Part shown: positions 15,013 to 23,225 of the stretch, one piece after another | Numbering within the stretch: position 1 is the first letter of the stretch | Layout of the letters: every line of letters starts with the position of its first letter | Virus record (IMG/VR): IMGVR_UViG_3300028654_000001 | Span: 62,001-126,000 of that record | Strand: one strand, 5' to 3' | Length of the DNA stretch: 64,000 nucleotides | Source: a virus | Made by a program: the position numbers and the translations under genes | The notes under the pieces: model-generated | Databases searched by the model: none | Told to the model about the DNA's origin: nothing | The model's input: only the letters and a program-made list of their open reading frames with translations

Positions 15013-15822
15013 ATGTCACCGAGTACGCTACCTTGCCCTCCACTCGAATCGTCTACTCAATCAAGTCCTTCATGGCCTATAGGGTTACACCAGGAGTATT
15101 CCTCCTCTCCCAGTGGCCGTAGTAGCCACCCAGTGGCCAACTTCTCCAAACCCGCCAGCCTCCGCTCCCAAGGCTTCAGCCTAAGACAAGTCTCAAAACT
15201 CACCAGCCTCCACCGGGAAACTCAACTTCCCCACGCCCGTCATAAAGGAAACTCCGGCAAAGCCGGACGGCTTTGCCTCAGACCCAAAGCCAAAATCCAA
15301 GAACTCTTCCAAGATAACTTACCACTCGTCACCTTCGAAGCCGCCAGAGCCCTCAAAAAAGTTCACCACGTCTATGACCTCAAAACCCTCATCCACTTTG
15401 GGTCAATCGGCCTCTGGGACGCCTGCAGGCGCTTCACCGGCGATGAACCCTCATTTCAATCCTATGCCCGTGTCCGCGTCCGGGGGCAAATCTGGGACGA
15501 GATCCGAACCGAATCTCATATCCCCCGCCGAATGATCCGGCCAGATAAAAAACCAACCTTCAACAACATCGACTCCGTTGTCCTCGAATCCCACAACCCA
15601 ACCCCAGAACACCTCCTCCATCTCAAAAACATCCTCCTACAAGTAGACTCTATCCCCTTCACCGACCGAGAACGCCAAGTCATTGACGCCCTCGCCTCCG
15701 GTCAATCACTAGGTGACCTCGCCCTCGCTTGGGGTACCTCCCAACCCTTCGTCAGCCAAATCAAAACTAGAGCCCTCCTCAAGATTGCTGACCTCGCCCA
15801 CAAGGCTGACCTGGATCCATAA
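15013..15822 (+). CDS. RNA polymerase sigma factor, sigma-70 family
   Basis: 269 aa frame. The region from ~residue 105 carries sigma region 2 (IHFGSIGLWDACRRF, then SYARVRVRGQIWDEIRT, the 2.3-2.4 pattern of FliA/SigB-type factors). The C-terminal ~55 residues (FTDRERQVIDALASGQSLGD, then WGTSQPFVSQIKTRALLKIA) are a clear region 4 helix-turn-helix. An extra HTH-like stretch (GFSLRQVSKLTSLHRET) precedes region 2. The first ~40 residues are Ser/Pro-rich and may not be translated; the true start is uncertain. It is a candidate for reading the recurrent GGTGAGATC promoter, which would make this a middle- or late-gene switch; that link is inference. Confidence 0.75.
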   Translation: MSPSTLPCPPLESSTQSSPSWPIGLHQEYSSSPSGRSSHPVANFSKPASLRSQGFSLRQVSKLTSLHRETQLPHARHKGNSGKAGRLCLRPKAKIQELFQDNLPLVTFEAARALKKVHHVYDLKTLIHFGSIGLWDACRRFTGDEPSFQSYARVRVRGQIWDEIRTESHIPRRMIRPDKKPTFNNIDSVVLESHNPTPEHLLHLKNILLQVDSIPFTDRERQVIDALASGQSLGDLALAWGTSQPFVSQIKTRALLKIADLAHKADLDP

Positions 15823-15830
15823 GTCGTGGA

Positions 15831-16043
15831 TCAATCCTCTTCCTGGAGAATTCTCTCGAATCGCGTCGGGTATAGAGGCCTTGGATAGGGCAGGTATCTT
15901 AAACAACTCCTGATCTCTACGAACTCTAGGGGGCTGATTCTTTCCTCGCACCTTCGTTGCTTGAACTGACGCCCGTTGCCGGTGTCGACTAGCTCAAGCA
16001 CCCAGTGCTGGCAGTTGTCACAAGGGCAGGGAGGGTTTGGCAT
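15831..16043 (-). CDS. Small Cys protein with C-terminal RFERIL tag
   Basis: 70 aa from ATG 16043 (or 16049). Starts MPNPPCPCDNCQHWVLEL, matching the 20678 gene (MPDQPYPCDDCQHSLMV), then RRCEER and RSCLRYLP, and ends LYPTRFERILQEED. Four-Cys zinc pattern plus tag. It overlaps the gene upstream (stop 16018) and belongs to a pair divergent from the N-terminally tagged genes at 16347 and 16618. Confidence 0.65.
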   Translation of the reverse strand: MPNPPCPCDNCQHWVLELVDTGNGRQFKQRRCEERISPLEFVEIRSCLRYLPYPRPLYPTRFERILQEED

Positions 16044-16221
16044 CCTCATCCTCTTGAGGGAGTGGCTCTTGCCGGGGACCTCCGACGACTTGTTTAAACT
16101 CGAGAATGTAGGGACACTCTCGTATGATGAGAGTGTCAGTCCTCGGAGGAACAAGTCCCAAACTGCAAAGCTCTTCCTTCCACCGTTGACATCGATTACA
16201 AGGTCTCGGATCCTTTGGCAT
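16018..16221 (-). CDS. Small Cys protein without tag
   Basis: 67 aa. PCNRCQRWKEELC and RECPYI give four cysteines as in its tagged neighbours, but the tail is an acidic, Pro-rich stretch (GPRQEPLPQEDEDAKPSLPL) in place of the RFERIL peptide. It may be a family member that lost or never had the tag. Confidence 0.55.
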   Translation of the reverse strand: MPKDPRPCNRCQRWKEELCSLGLVPPRTDTLIIRECPYILEFKQVVGGPRQEPLPQEDEDAKPSLPL

Positions 16222-16346
16222 CTGAGAAGGCTACCATAGAGAGCAGTTTCGGTGTAATGTCCTTTCATGTTGTGGACAATTATTGTATACGCCTTCGGTT
16301 GTTTAACTGGCTGGTATGTTCGTAAGATCTTGGAATAAGTGGCCTA

Positions 16347-16625
16347 ATGGTCGAAGATGAAGATGACATCGAGTCCTACTGGGAGGACATCCGGTTTTAC
16401 CCGCCGGAACCGGTGGACCCTATCATCAAGCTTCGAGCAGAGGAGCAGGCCAGGGAGGCCCTAGCCGAAGAGCTGGGTGAAGACGCCTACGACTTCCGGC
16501 ACCTTCCCTTCGAACGATTCCTCGAAGTCATGCGTTCCATTCGGGCTAGCCGGATGGAGTCAACCTTGATTCGAGACCTTCATGAGCGGCCTGGACCCCG
16601 AGACGGGATAACTAGACGTGGCTGA
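16347..16625 (+). CDS. N-terminally tagged (DIESYWEDIR) acidic protein
   Basis: 92 aa. Starts MVEDEDDIESYWEDIRFYPP, the shared N-terminal peptide, followed by an acidic helical body. It ends 8 bp inside the next tagged gene, so the two are coupled. A stretch LPFERFLEVM recalls the C-terminal tag core but is internal and probably chance. Function unknown. Confidence 0.65.
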   Translation: MVEDEDDIESYWEDIRFYPPEPVDPIIKLRAEEQAREALAEELGEDAYDFRHLPFERFLEVMRSIRASRMESTLIRDLHERPGPRDGITRRG

Positions 16626-17160
16626 CGATGACATTGAATCCTACTGGGAAGGGATCAGACCCCCTCGAACTCCAGTTGGGGCTCGTAGAGAGTCTGGTCA
16701 CCTCACTACTTCTGGGGAGCAGTACCTGAGAAATCAACTAGCTGAAGTTGAAGAAAGGGCCTCTCTAATTAGAGACCAACTTCCGATCGAAGACCAGCAG
16801 CAAGGCTTAGTTCAAAATAGGTATGCTGATCGTCTCAGAGATCAGATAAACCAAGGACCCACCACTATACGGCAAGACCGCCTGGGGCGGCATCTGCAAT
16901 CCCATCTGGATAATCTCAGAAGACCGGGCTCCTTCGAGCATCCAACAGCCCCCGCTGTGCTACCAAGAACCCCCGAGGAGGACCTCTTCAACAATCTCAC
17001 CAATGCCCTCGCCGCTCTTGGGTTCCCTCCACAATCAATTAACCTCGAGAGTGACTTCGGTGAAGGCTTCTCCCTGACCATCACCATGTCCCCAAGCTAC
17101 GAATTCGAAACATCCTCTGACTCCGACGAGGTTTCCGTCACCTTCTCACATAGACACTAA
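16618..17160 (+). CDS. N-terminally tagged (DIESYWEGIRPP) protein
   Basis: 180 aa, GTG start overlapping the upstream stop by 8 bp. Begins MADDDIESYWEGIRPPRTP. A charged helical middle with coiled-coil character (YLRNQLAEVEERASLIRDQL) leads to a C-terminal domain, LTNALAALGFPPQSINLESD then SLTIxM, shared with the 3274 and 20913 products. The family architecture is thus tag, variable helices, small conserved alpha/beta domain. Lies divergent to two small Cys genes, one with the C-terminal tag. Confidence 0.75.
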   Translation: MADDDIESYWEGIRPPRTPVGARRESGHLTTSGEQYLRNQLAEVEERASLIRDQLPIEDQQQGLVQNRYADRLRDQINQGPTTIRQDRLGRHLQSHLDNLRRPGSFEHPTAPAVLPRTPEEDLFNNLTNALAALGFPPQSINLESDFGEGFSLTITMSPSYEFETSSDSDEVSVTFSHRH

Positions 17161-17169
17161 GTCAGGTTA

Positions 17170-18183
17170 TTATACTCCTAGTCCAGCTTCTCGCCACCGG
17201 AGCTTGAACTCCTGAATTAACTCAGCTCCACGCGTCCCCTCCTCAGCCCTGAATTCCTCTATCAGGTAGTGTTCCCCAGCTACATGAGTATAATCCTTTG
17301 GGTAAGCCCATCTACAACCACGACAAACATCAGGATCGTTGTTGTGGCACTTTGAACAAACATCTTCCTTATTTGTATTGTGGGAGGGGCACAGCAACAT
17401 TAGCGCCGATAACCCCTCTGCTCTGAAAACTGAGTTATCTACAATCCTCCAATGTATCCGGTGATCTCCTTGAAGGTTGTCAGTATCACCACAGAATTCG
17501 CACTTACCCCCATACATAGATATCAGAGCTTCCTTCTCTTTTCTACTAAGAGGGTACCTGCCTTCCCGAACCCTAGTAAACTTATCCGGGTCAAACTCAT
17601 ATCGAGTGGTCTGTCTACCATCAACAGTAAGGGATCTCCTTCGAAGAGGGATCCCATAATCCTCAAGTTCGTTGATCGCCCTCTCATCCCGTTCTTCCCG
17701 AACCTCTAAAGAAGTAACAAACCCCTTCTGTAGAATCAGATCACGAATGATGTTACACCTAGGATTGCGCTGTACTCTTCCAGTCTTGGGGGACCTCCTA
17801 GGGGCCAGAAGAGCATCAACAAAGGCTACGGAAGCCTCTGTCATGAGATCTTCTACTACAGTACGATTCGCCGAGGGTACCGCCGCCAAGATCCTTTCAA
17901 CTTGCTCGGATGCCTCAGGCCCGTAAATCCTCCCAATGGGCTCCACAGGAAAAGAACTCTCATCAATCTCCTCATCCCCATCAGGGAACTCAGAATCAAC
18001 TTTCGATCCCTTGCTGAAAAGATCCTTTAGGATCTCATCTTCGTCATCTGACATACTTGAGTACGCAGAAGTTGACCCCCCTTGACAACCATCACAGATA
18101 AACTTCAAGTCATCGGGTAAGCGATCCCCCTGAAGATAAGTCTTCCCACACACTTCACATGTTTTTTCAAAAGGTACAGGCAT
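17170..18183 (-). CDS. HNH endonuclease-like protein with zinc fingers
   Basis: 337 aa. N-terminal zinc finger (C9, C12, C30, C33), an acidic linker (residues 45-75), a helical region with a possible wHTH, then a C-terminal HNH module: C228/C231 (CEFCGD), D240-H241 (QGDHRIHW), C265 with H268-N269 (LCPSHNTNKED), and further CxxC pairs at 276/279 and 287/290. The DH...HN order fits HNH nucleases of homing or restriction type. Target unknown. Transcribed toward the tagged 16618 gene. Confidence 0.7.
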   Translation of the reverse strand: MPVPFEKTCEVCGKTYLQGDRLPDDLKFICDGCQGGSTSAYSSMSDDEDEILKDLFSKGSKVDSEFPDGDEEIDESSFPVEPIGRIYGPEASEQVERILAAVPSANRTVVEDLMTEASVAFVDALLAPRRSPKTGRVQRNPRCNIIRDLILQKGFVTSLEVREERDERAINELEDYGIPLRRRSLTVDGRQTTRYEFDPDKFTRVREGRYPLSRKEKEALISMYGGKCEFCGDTDNLQGDHRIHWRIVDNSVFRAEGLSALMLLCPSHNTNKEDVCSKCHNNDPDVCRGCRWAYPKDYTHVAGEHYLIEEFRAEEGTRGAELIQEFKLRWREAGLGV

Positions 18184-18278
18184 TTAGAACTTCTCCTTAC
18201 TTCTGCTTGTGAGATTCAGATAGGTTGGGTGAAGTTGGAAGACACCAACTGATTCAAAGTAGCTCATGGGACCAAAAA

Positions 18279-18313
18279 CCGCCGTTAGATGGGGCTTTTC
18301 AATCTAACGGCGG
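18279..18313 (-). terminator. Rho-independent terminator of the parB-like operon
   Basis: Perfect 12-bp inverted repeat CCGCCGTTAGAT / ATCTAACGGCGG with an 11-nt loop. Read on the minus strand it is followed by TTTTTGG, directly downstream of the stop at 18333. Confidence 0.75.
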
Positions 18314-18332
18314 AAGTCAACAAACCCTCAGG

Positions 18333-19073
18333 TCAATTGATCCACTGGCTTGGATCGAAGTCCTTGCTCTGCCGAATCGAAGAGATGAACCTCCGAACCG
18401 AGTACACCCCCTTGGAACAAGTTTTCAACCATGCCTTGGCTTGAGCCTGACGTTTGGAGGATACCATGAGATACTCACCTATCTCCAGCAAGTCAGGACT
18501 CTCATCCTTCTTTTTAGAAGCTTGATTCGCCTTGATCAGAGTGTTTTCGAAAATCTCATGAAGGGCTTTGATCGTCTGCTGTATTGCCGGAGATGTTTTG
18601 CCTTTCCTCCCAATGTCAACAGCTCGAGTCTTGCCAAAAATAGTTACCATCCCACGAATGTGAGCCTCCAACGTCCGAGACCCTCTCCCAATCACCTTGA
18701 CATGATGATCCCTCTGACTAGCCGCGATCGTTGCCCAGGATTGAAAGTGATGCTCCGCAGTATAATGTACAGTCCCACTATTCAAAAGAGCTATCAAGTC
18801 CTCGGCCGCTAGCAAACTCTCCGCTACATAACAAAGAACTGAATCATACCCAAGAACCTCGGCTGCAGCCCGCCTCCGATGACCATCACAAATGATGTAC
18901 ATCCCAGGTTCATTAGCCCTAACTACCACCAAAGGACTAATAAGTTCACTCTCCTTAATCAACTGAGTCAGAGGCGTCTTCTCTGTAATACTCTTATGAC
19001 GCTGCTCCGGCTGAATGCTGTTAGCCAGTAACTTGCTCAACGGAATCTCGATTACCTCAGGCTTCTTTTTCAC
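18333..19073 (-). CDS. ParB-like protein (ParB/Srx N-terminal domain)
   Basis: 246 aa. The N-terminal ~95 residues follow the ParB/Spo0J fold: IPLSKLLANSIQPEQR, ESELISPLVVVR, then YIICDGHRRRAAAEVLGY with the GHRR motif at residues 64-67. This is the CTP-binding catalytic loop of partition proteins and also occurs in phage ParB-like nucleases. The rest is helical without a clear central HTH. The gene overlaps its upstream neighbour by 17 bp, and the pair lies next to a 940-bp non-coding stretch. That setting fits partition or origin-linked function, but no ParA is in the window. Confidence 0.75.
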   Translation of the reverse strand: MKKKPEVIEIPLSKLLANSIQPEQRHKSITEKTPLTQLIKESELISPLVVVRANEPGMYIICDGHRRRAAAEVLGYDSVLCYVAESLLAAEDLIALLNSGTVHYTAEHHFQSWATIAASQRDHHVKVIGRGSRTLEAHIRGMVTIFGKTRAVDIGRKGKTSPAIQQTIKALHEIFENTLIKANQASKKKDESPDLLEIGEYLMVSSKRQAQAKAWLKTCSKGVYSVRRFISSIRQSKDFDPSQWIN

Positions 19074-19557
19074 AGTTTACCTCGTATTGAAATGGCTTCG
19101 AAGAGCCGACCCTTTTGATTGTCTTGTTCGGTAGAAGAACGTTGTTGATGATCTGTTTCACAACCCGAACATCTGCCTCTAGGTAGCTTCCTAACTGCTC
19201 TGCTGTCCAAGCCGGGTGATCAATAAGAGTCAAACAAATAGACTCACCTGTCACAGGATCCGGAGGTACTGACCTAGGGGTCTTCACAGGTAACTTCCCA
19301 CCTGCCCCATTCGTAGGCTTCCCCAACTCAAGCCCCCTCTGAGTCCCTGCTGGCCTCCCAGGGGGCCTCTTCTGAATTGGTTCTGTAGATTCCATATCTA
19401 TGGTTCTACAAAGCGCAGTGCAAATCATAGTTACACATGCTTCGTGTCCAAGATTCCCAACCAGAATCTCCAAACACTCTTCTGAAGAATACTTGCGAAG
19501 AGGTTTCCCATCAACTGTGATATTAGGGAATGGTTTTCCTTGATGCTTGTCAATCAT
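19057..19557 (-). CDS. DNA-binding protein with AT-hook and winged-helix-like end
   Basis: 166 aa. KRPPGRPAG is an AT-hook-like motif at about residue 65. The C-terminal ~60 residues (ICLTLIDHPAWTAEQLGSYL, VVKQIINNVLLPNKTIKRVG) look like a winged helix. Overlaps parB-like by 17 bp. Probably binds DNA, perhaps the adjacent non-coding region, as a partner of the ParB-like protein. Confidence 0.6.
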   Translation of the reverse strand: MIDKHQGKPFPNITVDGKPLRKYSSEECLEILVGNLGHEACVTMICTALCRTIDMESTEPIQKRPPGRPAGTQRGLELGKPTNGAGGKLPVKTPRSVPPDPVTGESICLTLIDHPAWTAEQLGSYLEADVRVVKQIINNVLLPNKTIKRVGSSKPFQYEVNCEKEA

Positions 19558-20269
19558 TGTTCAACCAAACCAAAGTACACCGAGACTTCCAAAGGGCCAC
19601 CCCGCAAAACCCCACTTTGGTCTCCACTGAACTTGATTCTGATTGGCAAGCTCTGAGTCGTTCTTCAGCTCAATTATCAGATCTCAAAAGTTATAGCCGC
19701 CCCAAGACAAAATTTGAAATCCGCCATGAGCCATCTAGGAGTCCCTTAAGGGGGGTGCCTAGCCCGCCCTGAGTCGGTCCAGAAAGAACCGCCACCGCCA
19801 TGAGCCATCTCTGGTCATGTCCACTCCGGTGTCTCGTCTCCGTGCCACCTGGACGCCCCTGCCAAGTTTGGTAGTTGTTACCCCGTCACCTAAATGTAGG
19901 TCGCTGACTAAATTAAGCCGGCCAACTAAACACCCCTAAACTTGCCCCGTCCTCTGCCCCTAGCCCCTGTCAGGTACAAGCCCAAGTTATTGCTTTTCCA
20001 GAAAAATTTGCCGCCGCAGGGAATTTTTTGCCCCTAGCCCCTTTTCAGGACAACTGGCAATGCCCCTACCCCGCTCCTGGGGTTTTTATGAGTCCAGAAA
20101 TACTAGGAACCATTGATTATTCTGGTAAAGTCCTACCGCGAAGCAGGTCGGGTTAAACCCGAAATACCTCACCGCCGCATAAAATGATCATGAGTACTAA
20201 ATACCCCAATTTAGGCAAGAACCGGTCAGTCGGAATGATAACCAAGCGAATTTCCATTATATTGGATCC

Positions 20270-20293
20270 AACACACATCTTCGTGTGTGTTTT
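20270..20293 (+). terminator. Hairpin with TTCG-containing loop, possible terminator
   Basis: AACACACA, loop TCTTCG, TGTGTGTT, then TT. Eight perfect base pairs in a region without genes. Confidence 0.45.
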
Positions 20294-20458
20294 ACTTCAC
20301 ATCTCATCATCACACACCTAATACACACTAAAAGACTACACAACACACAGTTAGTACACAGATAGTGAGTAAATATGTGGGTCATGTGTGTGCACCCTAG
20401 GGTTACTGGCCAGCTACTGTGCTAGACAAGAGCCATGCCAAGTACCCTCTATAATAAA

Positions 20459-20494
20459 TGGTGAGATAGTAGGGCCTCATGTGTAGTACTGAGC
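20459..20494 (+). promoter_or_regulatory. Recurrent leaderless promoter
   Basis: TGGTGAGATAG, GGCCTCATGTG, -10 TAGTAC, TGAGC, ATG at 20495. Confidence 0.65.
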
Positions 20495-20698
20495 ATGGAA
20501 CACGTTCGATTCAGCCAAGACCAGAAACGAATCATCGTCCTGAATAACCAATATGCTCAGTGCGGGATCAACTACGACAAGGACACTCGGCGCATCGTAG
20601 AGCAAGACATACACACGAGGCCTACCCTCAAGGCCATCCCCATTGAGTACGAAGAGTACCGCCTGCAGACGGTCTCTCTAGGACCCCTCTTCACGTAG
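20495..20698 (+). CDS. Hypothetical protein, paralogue of 24876 gene
   Basis: 67 aa. DQKRIIVLNNQYAQCGINYD then TRRIVEQ and RPTLKAIPI align with the 24876 product (EQRRIEAMRAYYAQFGVSCD, TRRLFES, RPTVKLLPV), so the two are duplicates about 4 kb apart. Leaderless. Basic N-terminal helix; function unknown. Confidence 0.65.
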   Translation: MEHVRFSQDQKRIIVLNNQYAQCGINYDKDTRRIVEQDIHTRPTLKAIPIEYEEYRLQTVSLGPLFT

Positions 20699-20869
20699 GA
20701 TACGTTCGAACCGTGTGGGGTACAGCCGCAGAAGTGGCAGTTGTACAGGACACACATCAGTACCTAGGAGACAGGGAGGAGTAACTCCCTTTGAGCACTC
20801 CCAGTACCTCCGTACCATCAACGAGTGCTGACAGTCATCACAGGGGTAGGGCTGGTCAGGCATCGCCAA
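20678..20869 (-). CDS. Small Cys protein with C-terminal RFERIL tag
   Basis: 63 aa. MAMPDQPYPCDDCQHSLMV resembles the 15831 gene; further cysteines at ECSKG, PPCLLG and VCPVQ. Ends LYPTRFERILREEGS. Its 3' end overlaps the convergent gene at 20495 by 21 bp. Divergent to the N-terminally tagged 20913 gene, 43 bp away. Confidence 0.65.
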   Translation of the reverse strand: MAMPDQPYPCDDCQHSLMVRRYWECSKGVTPPCLLGTDVCPVQLPLLRLYPTRFERILREEGS

Positions 20870-20912
20870 AGAACCCTACCATAGAGGGCCTTCTTGGTGT
20901 ACTGTCCATCCA

Positions 20913-21689
20913 ATGGCCGACGAGATCGAAGACTATTGGGAGGGGATTAGACCCCCTCGAGAGCCGGTTCCCCAGGCCTCGGACTGGCATAGGTTCTTCC
21001 CAGAGGGGCCGCCTAGTGCCGAACTCCCCTTCGGTATAACTCAGGACCTCCTAGCTAGGAACCGGGGTATCATTGAAGTAGTTCGTCAAGGACTCTACTC
21101 AGAGCTGGGTCGTGACCCTACTACAGATGAGATAATCACCGGACTAATCCCAGAGTTGGTATTTAGAGGGAGACTTCTGCAGCTGTACCCAGATCCTGGG
21201 CGGGATTTTGCACCTATTCGCCAGACACTCAGCACTCATCTGGGACGTGAGCCTAACATTCAAGAGATCCAAGACGCTTACAATAAAGAGGCCATCAGAA
21301 CCCTTAGCCAGTATAACCCCGTCCCCGAGACCCAAGAAGAGCTTGAGGCCTTACGGCCCGAGACACCCGCCGGTGAATCTCTTGGTAATAGGGTTGATCC
21401 AACCCATGCAGATATTCACCAAGCCCTTATAGATGGCTTGGGTCGAGATCCAACCATCCAAGAGATGAGTGAGGCCTACTCCTACCTAACCCGAGGGTTC
21501 AACCTCACCGAGCACCTCCTGAACCGGATCACCCATGACCTCGGGGCTCTTGGCTTCCCACCAGAGTCAATCACCATTGACCGGTCCATCGAAGGTGATG
21601 CACAGAGCCTGACCATCCACATGCCAAGGACCCAGCAAACCCAACTCACTGGACCTGGACACAGTAGCGTCACATTCCATAGATCATAG
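20913..21689 (+). CDS. N-terminally tagged protein with LGRDPT repeats
   Basis: 258 aa. Starts MADEIEDYWEGIRPPREP, the N-terminal shared peptide. The middle has three repeats of the type LGRDPTxxEI: LGRDPTTDEIITGL, LGREPNIQEIQDAY and LGRDPTIQEMSEAY, each the start of a helical hairpin. The C-terminal domain (HDLGALGFPPESITID, SLTIHM) matches 3274 and 16618. So this is the longest member of the tagged family. LGRxPT is also a motif of sigma region 3 helices, but no other sigma features are present. The promoter likely includes TGGTGTACTGT just before the ATG. Confidence 0.75.
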   Translation: MADEIEDYWEGIRPPREPVPQASDWHRFFPEGPPSAELPFGITQDLLARNRGIIEVVRQGLYSELGRDPTTDEIITGLIPELVFRGRLLQLYPDPGRDFAPIRQTLSTHLGREPNIQEIQDAYNKEAIRTLSQYNPVPETQEELEALRPETPAGESLGNRVDPTHADIHQALIDGLGRDPTIQEMSEAYSYLTRGFNLTEHLLNRITHDLGALGFPPESITIDRSIEGDAQSLTIHMPRTQQTQLTGPGHSSVTFHRS

Positions 21690-21825
21690 AAGTAAATGTA
21701 CGCATGGTACCGGTTCCGTGCCTATATTAGCACGAACATGGTAAGTGCCTACATGTGGGCGAGAATCACTTTGGAACATATAGTCAGGAACCTGTTCCTG
21801 GAGTACATATGGAATACCCTGTAAT
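21690..21825. repeat. Duplicated non-coding element, copy 1
   Basis: Aligns along about 120 bp with 29426-29550 (shared blocks: GGTTCC, TGCCTATA, GAACATGGTA, TACATGT, TATAGTCA, CCTG, GTACAT). It contains a palindrome-like core ACATGGTA...TACATGT (21736-21756) and a perfect palindrome CAGGAAC-CT-GTTCCTG (about 21782). No coding potential. Candidate operator, partition site or structured RNA. Confidence 0.6.
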
Positions 21826-21985
21826 CTGGGTGCAGGCTTTGGGAGGGCCTAAAACCAAACCCTGCAAAGCCTGCACTTTTGCAGGTACCAAGAATCATTG
21901 AGGTTGGCCAGCTGGCGGCAGGCTTTGCAGGGTTTAGGGACACGCATCAAAGCCTGCAAAGCCTGCAGGTAAGGTTCCGTACCCT
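21826..21985. repeat. Iteron-like GCCTGCAAA repeats
   Basis: The unit CCTGCAAAGCCTGCA or its inverse recurs at about 21829, 21862, 21908-21925 and 21952-21972, in both orientations with short spacing. Arrays like this bind replication initiators or regulators; the gene that would bind it is not identified. Confidence 0.5.
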
Positions 21986-22223
21986 TCCCCTAAATTCCCC
22001 TAGTTTCCCCTAAACTCCCTTATCTTCTGTTCCCTTACACCCATGACACCCCATGAATGGCCTCAACACCGCCCGAAGGGGCTCGTAAATGCGGACACCA
22101 GTGTCCCATTTACCCAAGCAGTGTGACATTTTACTTTGGGCCCTTGATCTTAGGAACCTCTCGGGTGTAGAGTCCAAGGCGTTACTGATCATTGAAGTGT
22201 TACTCCTGTCTAGAAGGTTTGAG
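21986..22223. other. Non-coding stretch without recognised features
   Basis: C-rich and pyrimidine-rich (repeated CCCCTA near 21990-22010). ACACCCCATGA-like words occur at 22043, 22929 and 23091. No gene seen. Confidence 0.3.
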
Positions 22224-22264
22224 CGGCCCTAGGTTTCTGGCATTACCTAGGGCCGTTCCCTTTT
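22224..22264 (+). terminator. Rho-independent terminator
   Basis: Perfect 11-bp inverted repeat CGGCCCTAGGT / ACCTAGGGCCG, 10-nt loop, then TTCCCTTTTT. It lies just upstream of the promoter of the 22322 gene and insulates it. Confidence 0.8.
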
Positions 22265-22267
22265 TGT

Positions 22268-22300
22268 TTTGGTGAGATCAGAACCCCTCAAACGTAGTAC
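22268..22300 (+). promoter_or_regulatory. Recurrent promoter, leadered version
   Basis: TTGGTGAGATC, CCCCTCAAACG, -10 TAGTAC. The ATG at 22322 is 21 bp further on and has a Shine-Dalgarno GAGGGA at 22311, so here the same promoter makes a leadered mRNA. Confidence 0.7.
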
Positions 22301-22321
22301 TAGACGAACTGAGGGATCTTT

Positions 22322-22711
22322 ATGAAAGACGAAACAGACGTCATTAATGTGAAGGCCAAGGATATAGAAGTTGGTGCTGAGGTGTGGGTCGACATCAGCC
22401 AATACTGCGGCTGGGAGAGGGTCACCAATGTTCTTGTTACCTCTAACGGGAAGGTCAAGATTACGACTACCGACGGGGCCTACTACGACCAAGAACGGTT
22501 GTTTCGGGTCAAGAAGTACAAGCCTGCCTCTAAGGTCAAGGTCACCCTCGAAGAAGTCGTTCAGATCTCTGCCACCAATTGTACGGTTGACACTGTGCAT
22601 AAGCTCGCTGAAGTCATCTACCGAGGGGTCAGATCAGGTACGGTGACCGTTGACTCATTGGAAGCCAACCTGGGCCTCTTGCTCTTCAGCTCAACTTCCA
22701 AAGTAGCCTAG
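22322..22711 (+). CDS. Hypothetical protein, first gene of the small-gene cluster
   Basis: 129 aa. Beta-rich N-terminal half (VGAEVWVDISQYCGWERVTN, KVKITTTDGAYYD) like a small barrel, then a helical end (VHKLAEVIYRGVRSGTVTVD). The RSGTxTxD motif also occurs in the 24324 product. Has its own terminator, promoter and good Shine-Dalgarno, so probably well expressed. Function unknown. Confidence 0.65.
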   Translation: MKDETDVINVKAKDIEVGAEVWVDISQYCGWERVTNVLVTSNGKVKITTTDGAYYDQERLFRVKKYKPASKVKVTLEEVVQISATNCTVDTVHKLAEVIYRGVRSGTVTVDSLEANLGLLLFSSTSKVA

Positions 22712-22726
22712 CCCCAACTTTGGATC

Positions 22727-22768
22727 GGCTCCGAGTCCTCCTTTCCTCGGAGCCATTCCCTTTTAAGA
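22727..22768 (+). terminator. Rho-independent terminator
   Basis: GGCTCCGAG / CTCGGAGCC (9 bp), 10-nt loop, followed by ATTCCCTTTT, 16 bp after the stop of the 22322 gene. Confidence 0.75.
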
Positions 22769-23225
22769 AGTGCCCATCGTACCCACTTCTTTTACTTTCG
22801 GGTCACTTCCGATACTTCCCGGGTTGCGCCGACCCAATGGAAACCAGACTTTCCTCAGCCCCCTTCGAGGCCTTGGAGTGTCCTGAACTGATCCGCTATG
22901 GATTAGCGAGCTCTTCTTCAAAGAGCCCAAAACACCCCATGACAGGTCACAAATGGTCACAGATCCCCATACTTAGAATAAAGGTTTGGATGCTCACTAT
23001 TCTAGACTAAGTAAATATAGGTGGTATGCTAATGCCCGACGGGGAGGGCATTAGTATTTGGGGACAATCCCATGTAGGTACTTCCCCTCTGACACCCCAT
23101 GACAGGCCATGGACACCTCACGGCACCAGAACAAGCTGTGGGTAACTCTATCCCAATAGAAGTTCAACACTTAGAGTTAAGGGGCGAGGGCCTCTGTGCA
23201 AAAGACCACAATCCACCAACTATTT
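22769..23225. other. Non-coding stretch with a hairpin and short repeats
   Basis: About 460 bp without a convincing gene. Holds CTAATGCCC / GGGCATTAG (23029-23054), a 9-bp hairpin followed by TATTT, and two copies of ACACCCCATGACAGG (22929, 23091). Possibly regulatory or a decayed gene. Confidence 0.35.

Larger units (their letters stand above)
19558..20494. other. Long non-coding region, candidate origin or centromere
   Basis: About 940 bp without a credible gene, just upstream of the parB-like pair. It holds a direct repeat of CCGCCATGAGCCATCT (near 19722 and 19795), C-rich blocks, an AT-rich part with many ACACAC/TGTGTG runs (20265-20400), a short ACCCC/GGGGT hairpin followed by T residues near 20075-20095, and the terminator-like hairpin annotated at 20270. 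These are common in replication or partition regions; none is proof. Confidence 0.4.

Noticed and set aside
15013-15130. First ~40 residues of the sigma-factor frame
   Set aside because: Ser/Pro-rich and without similarity to sigma factors; kept in the coordinates because no better start codon was certain, but probably not translated.
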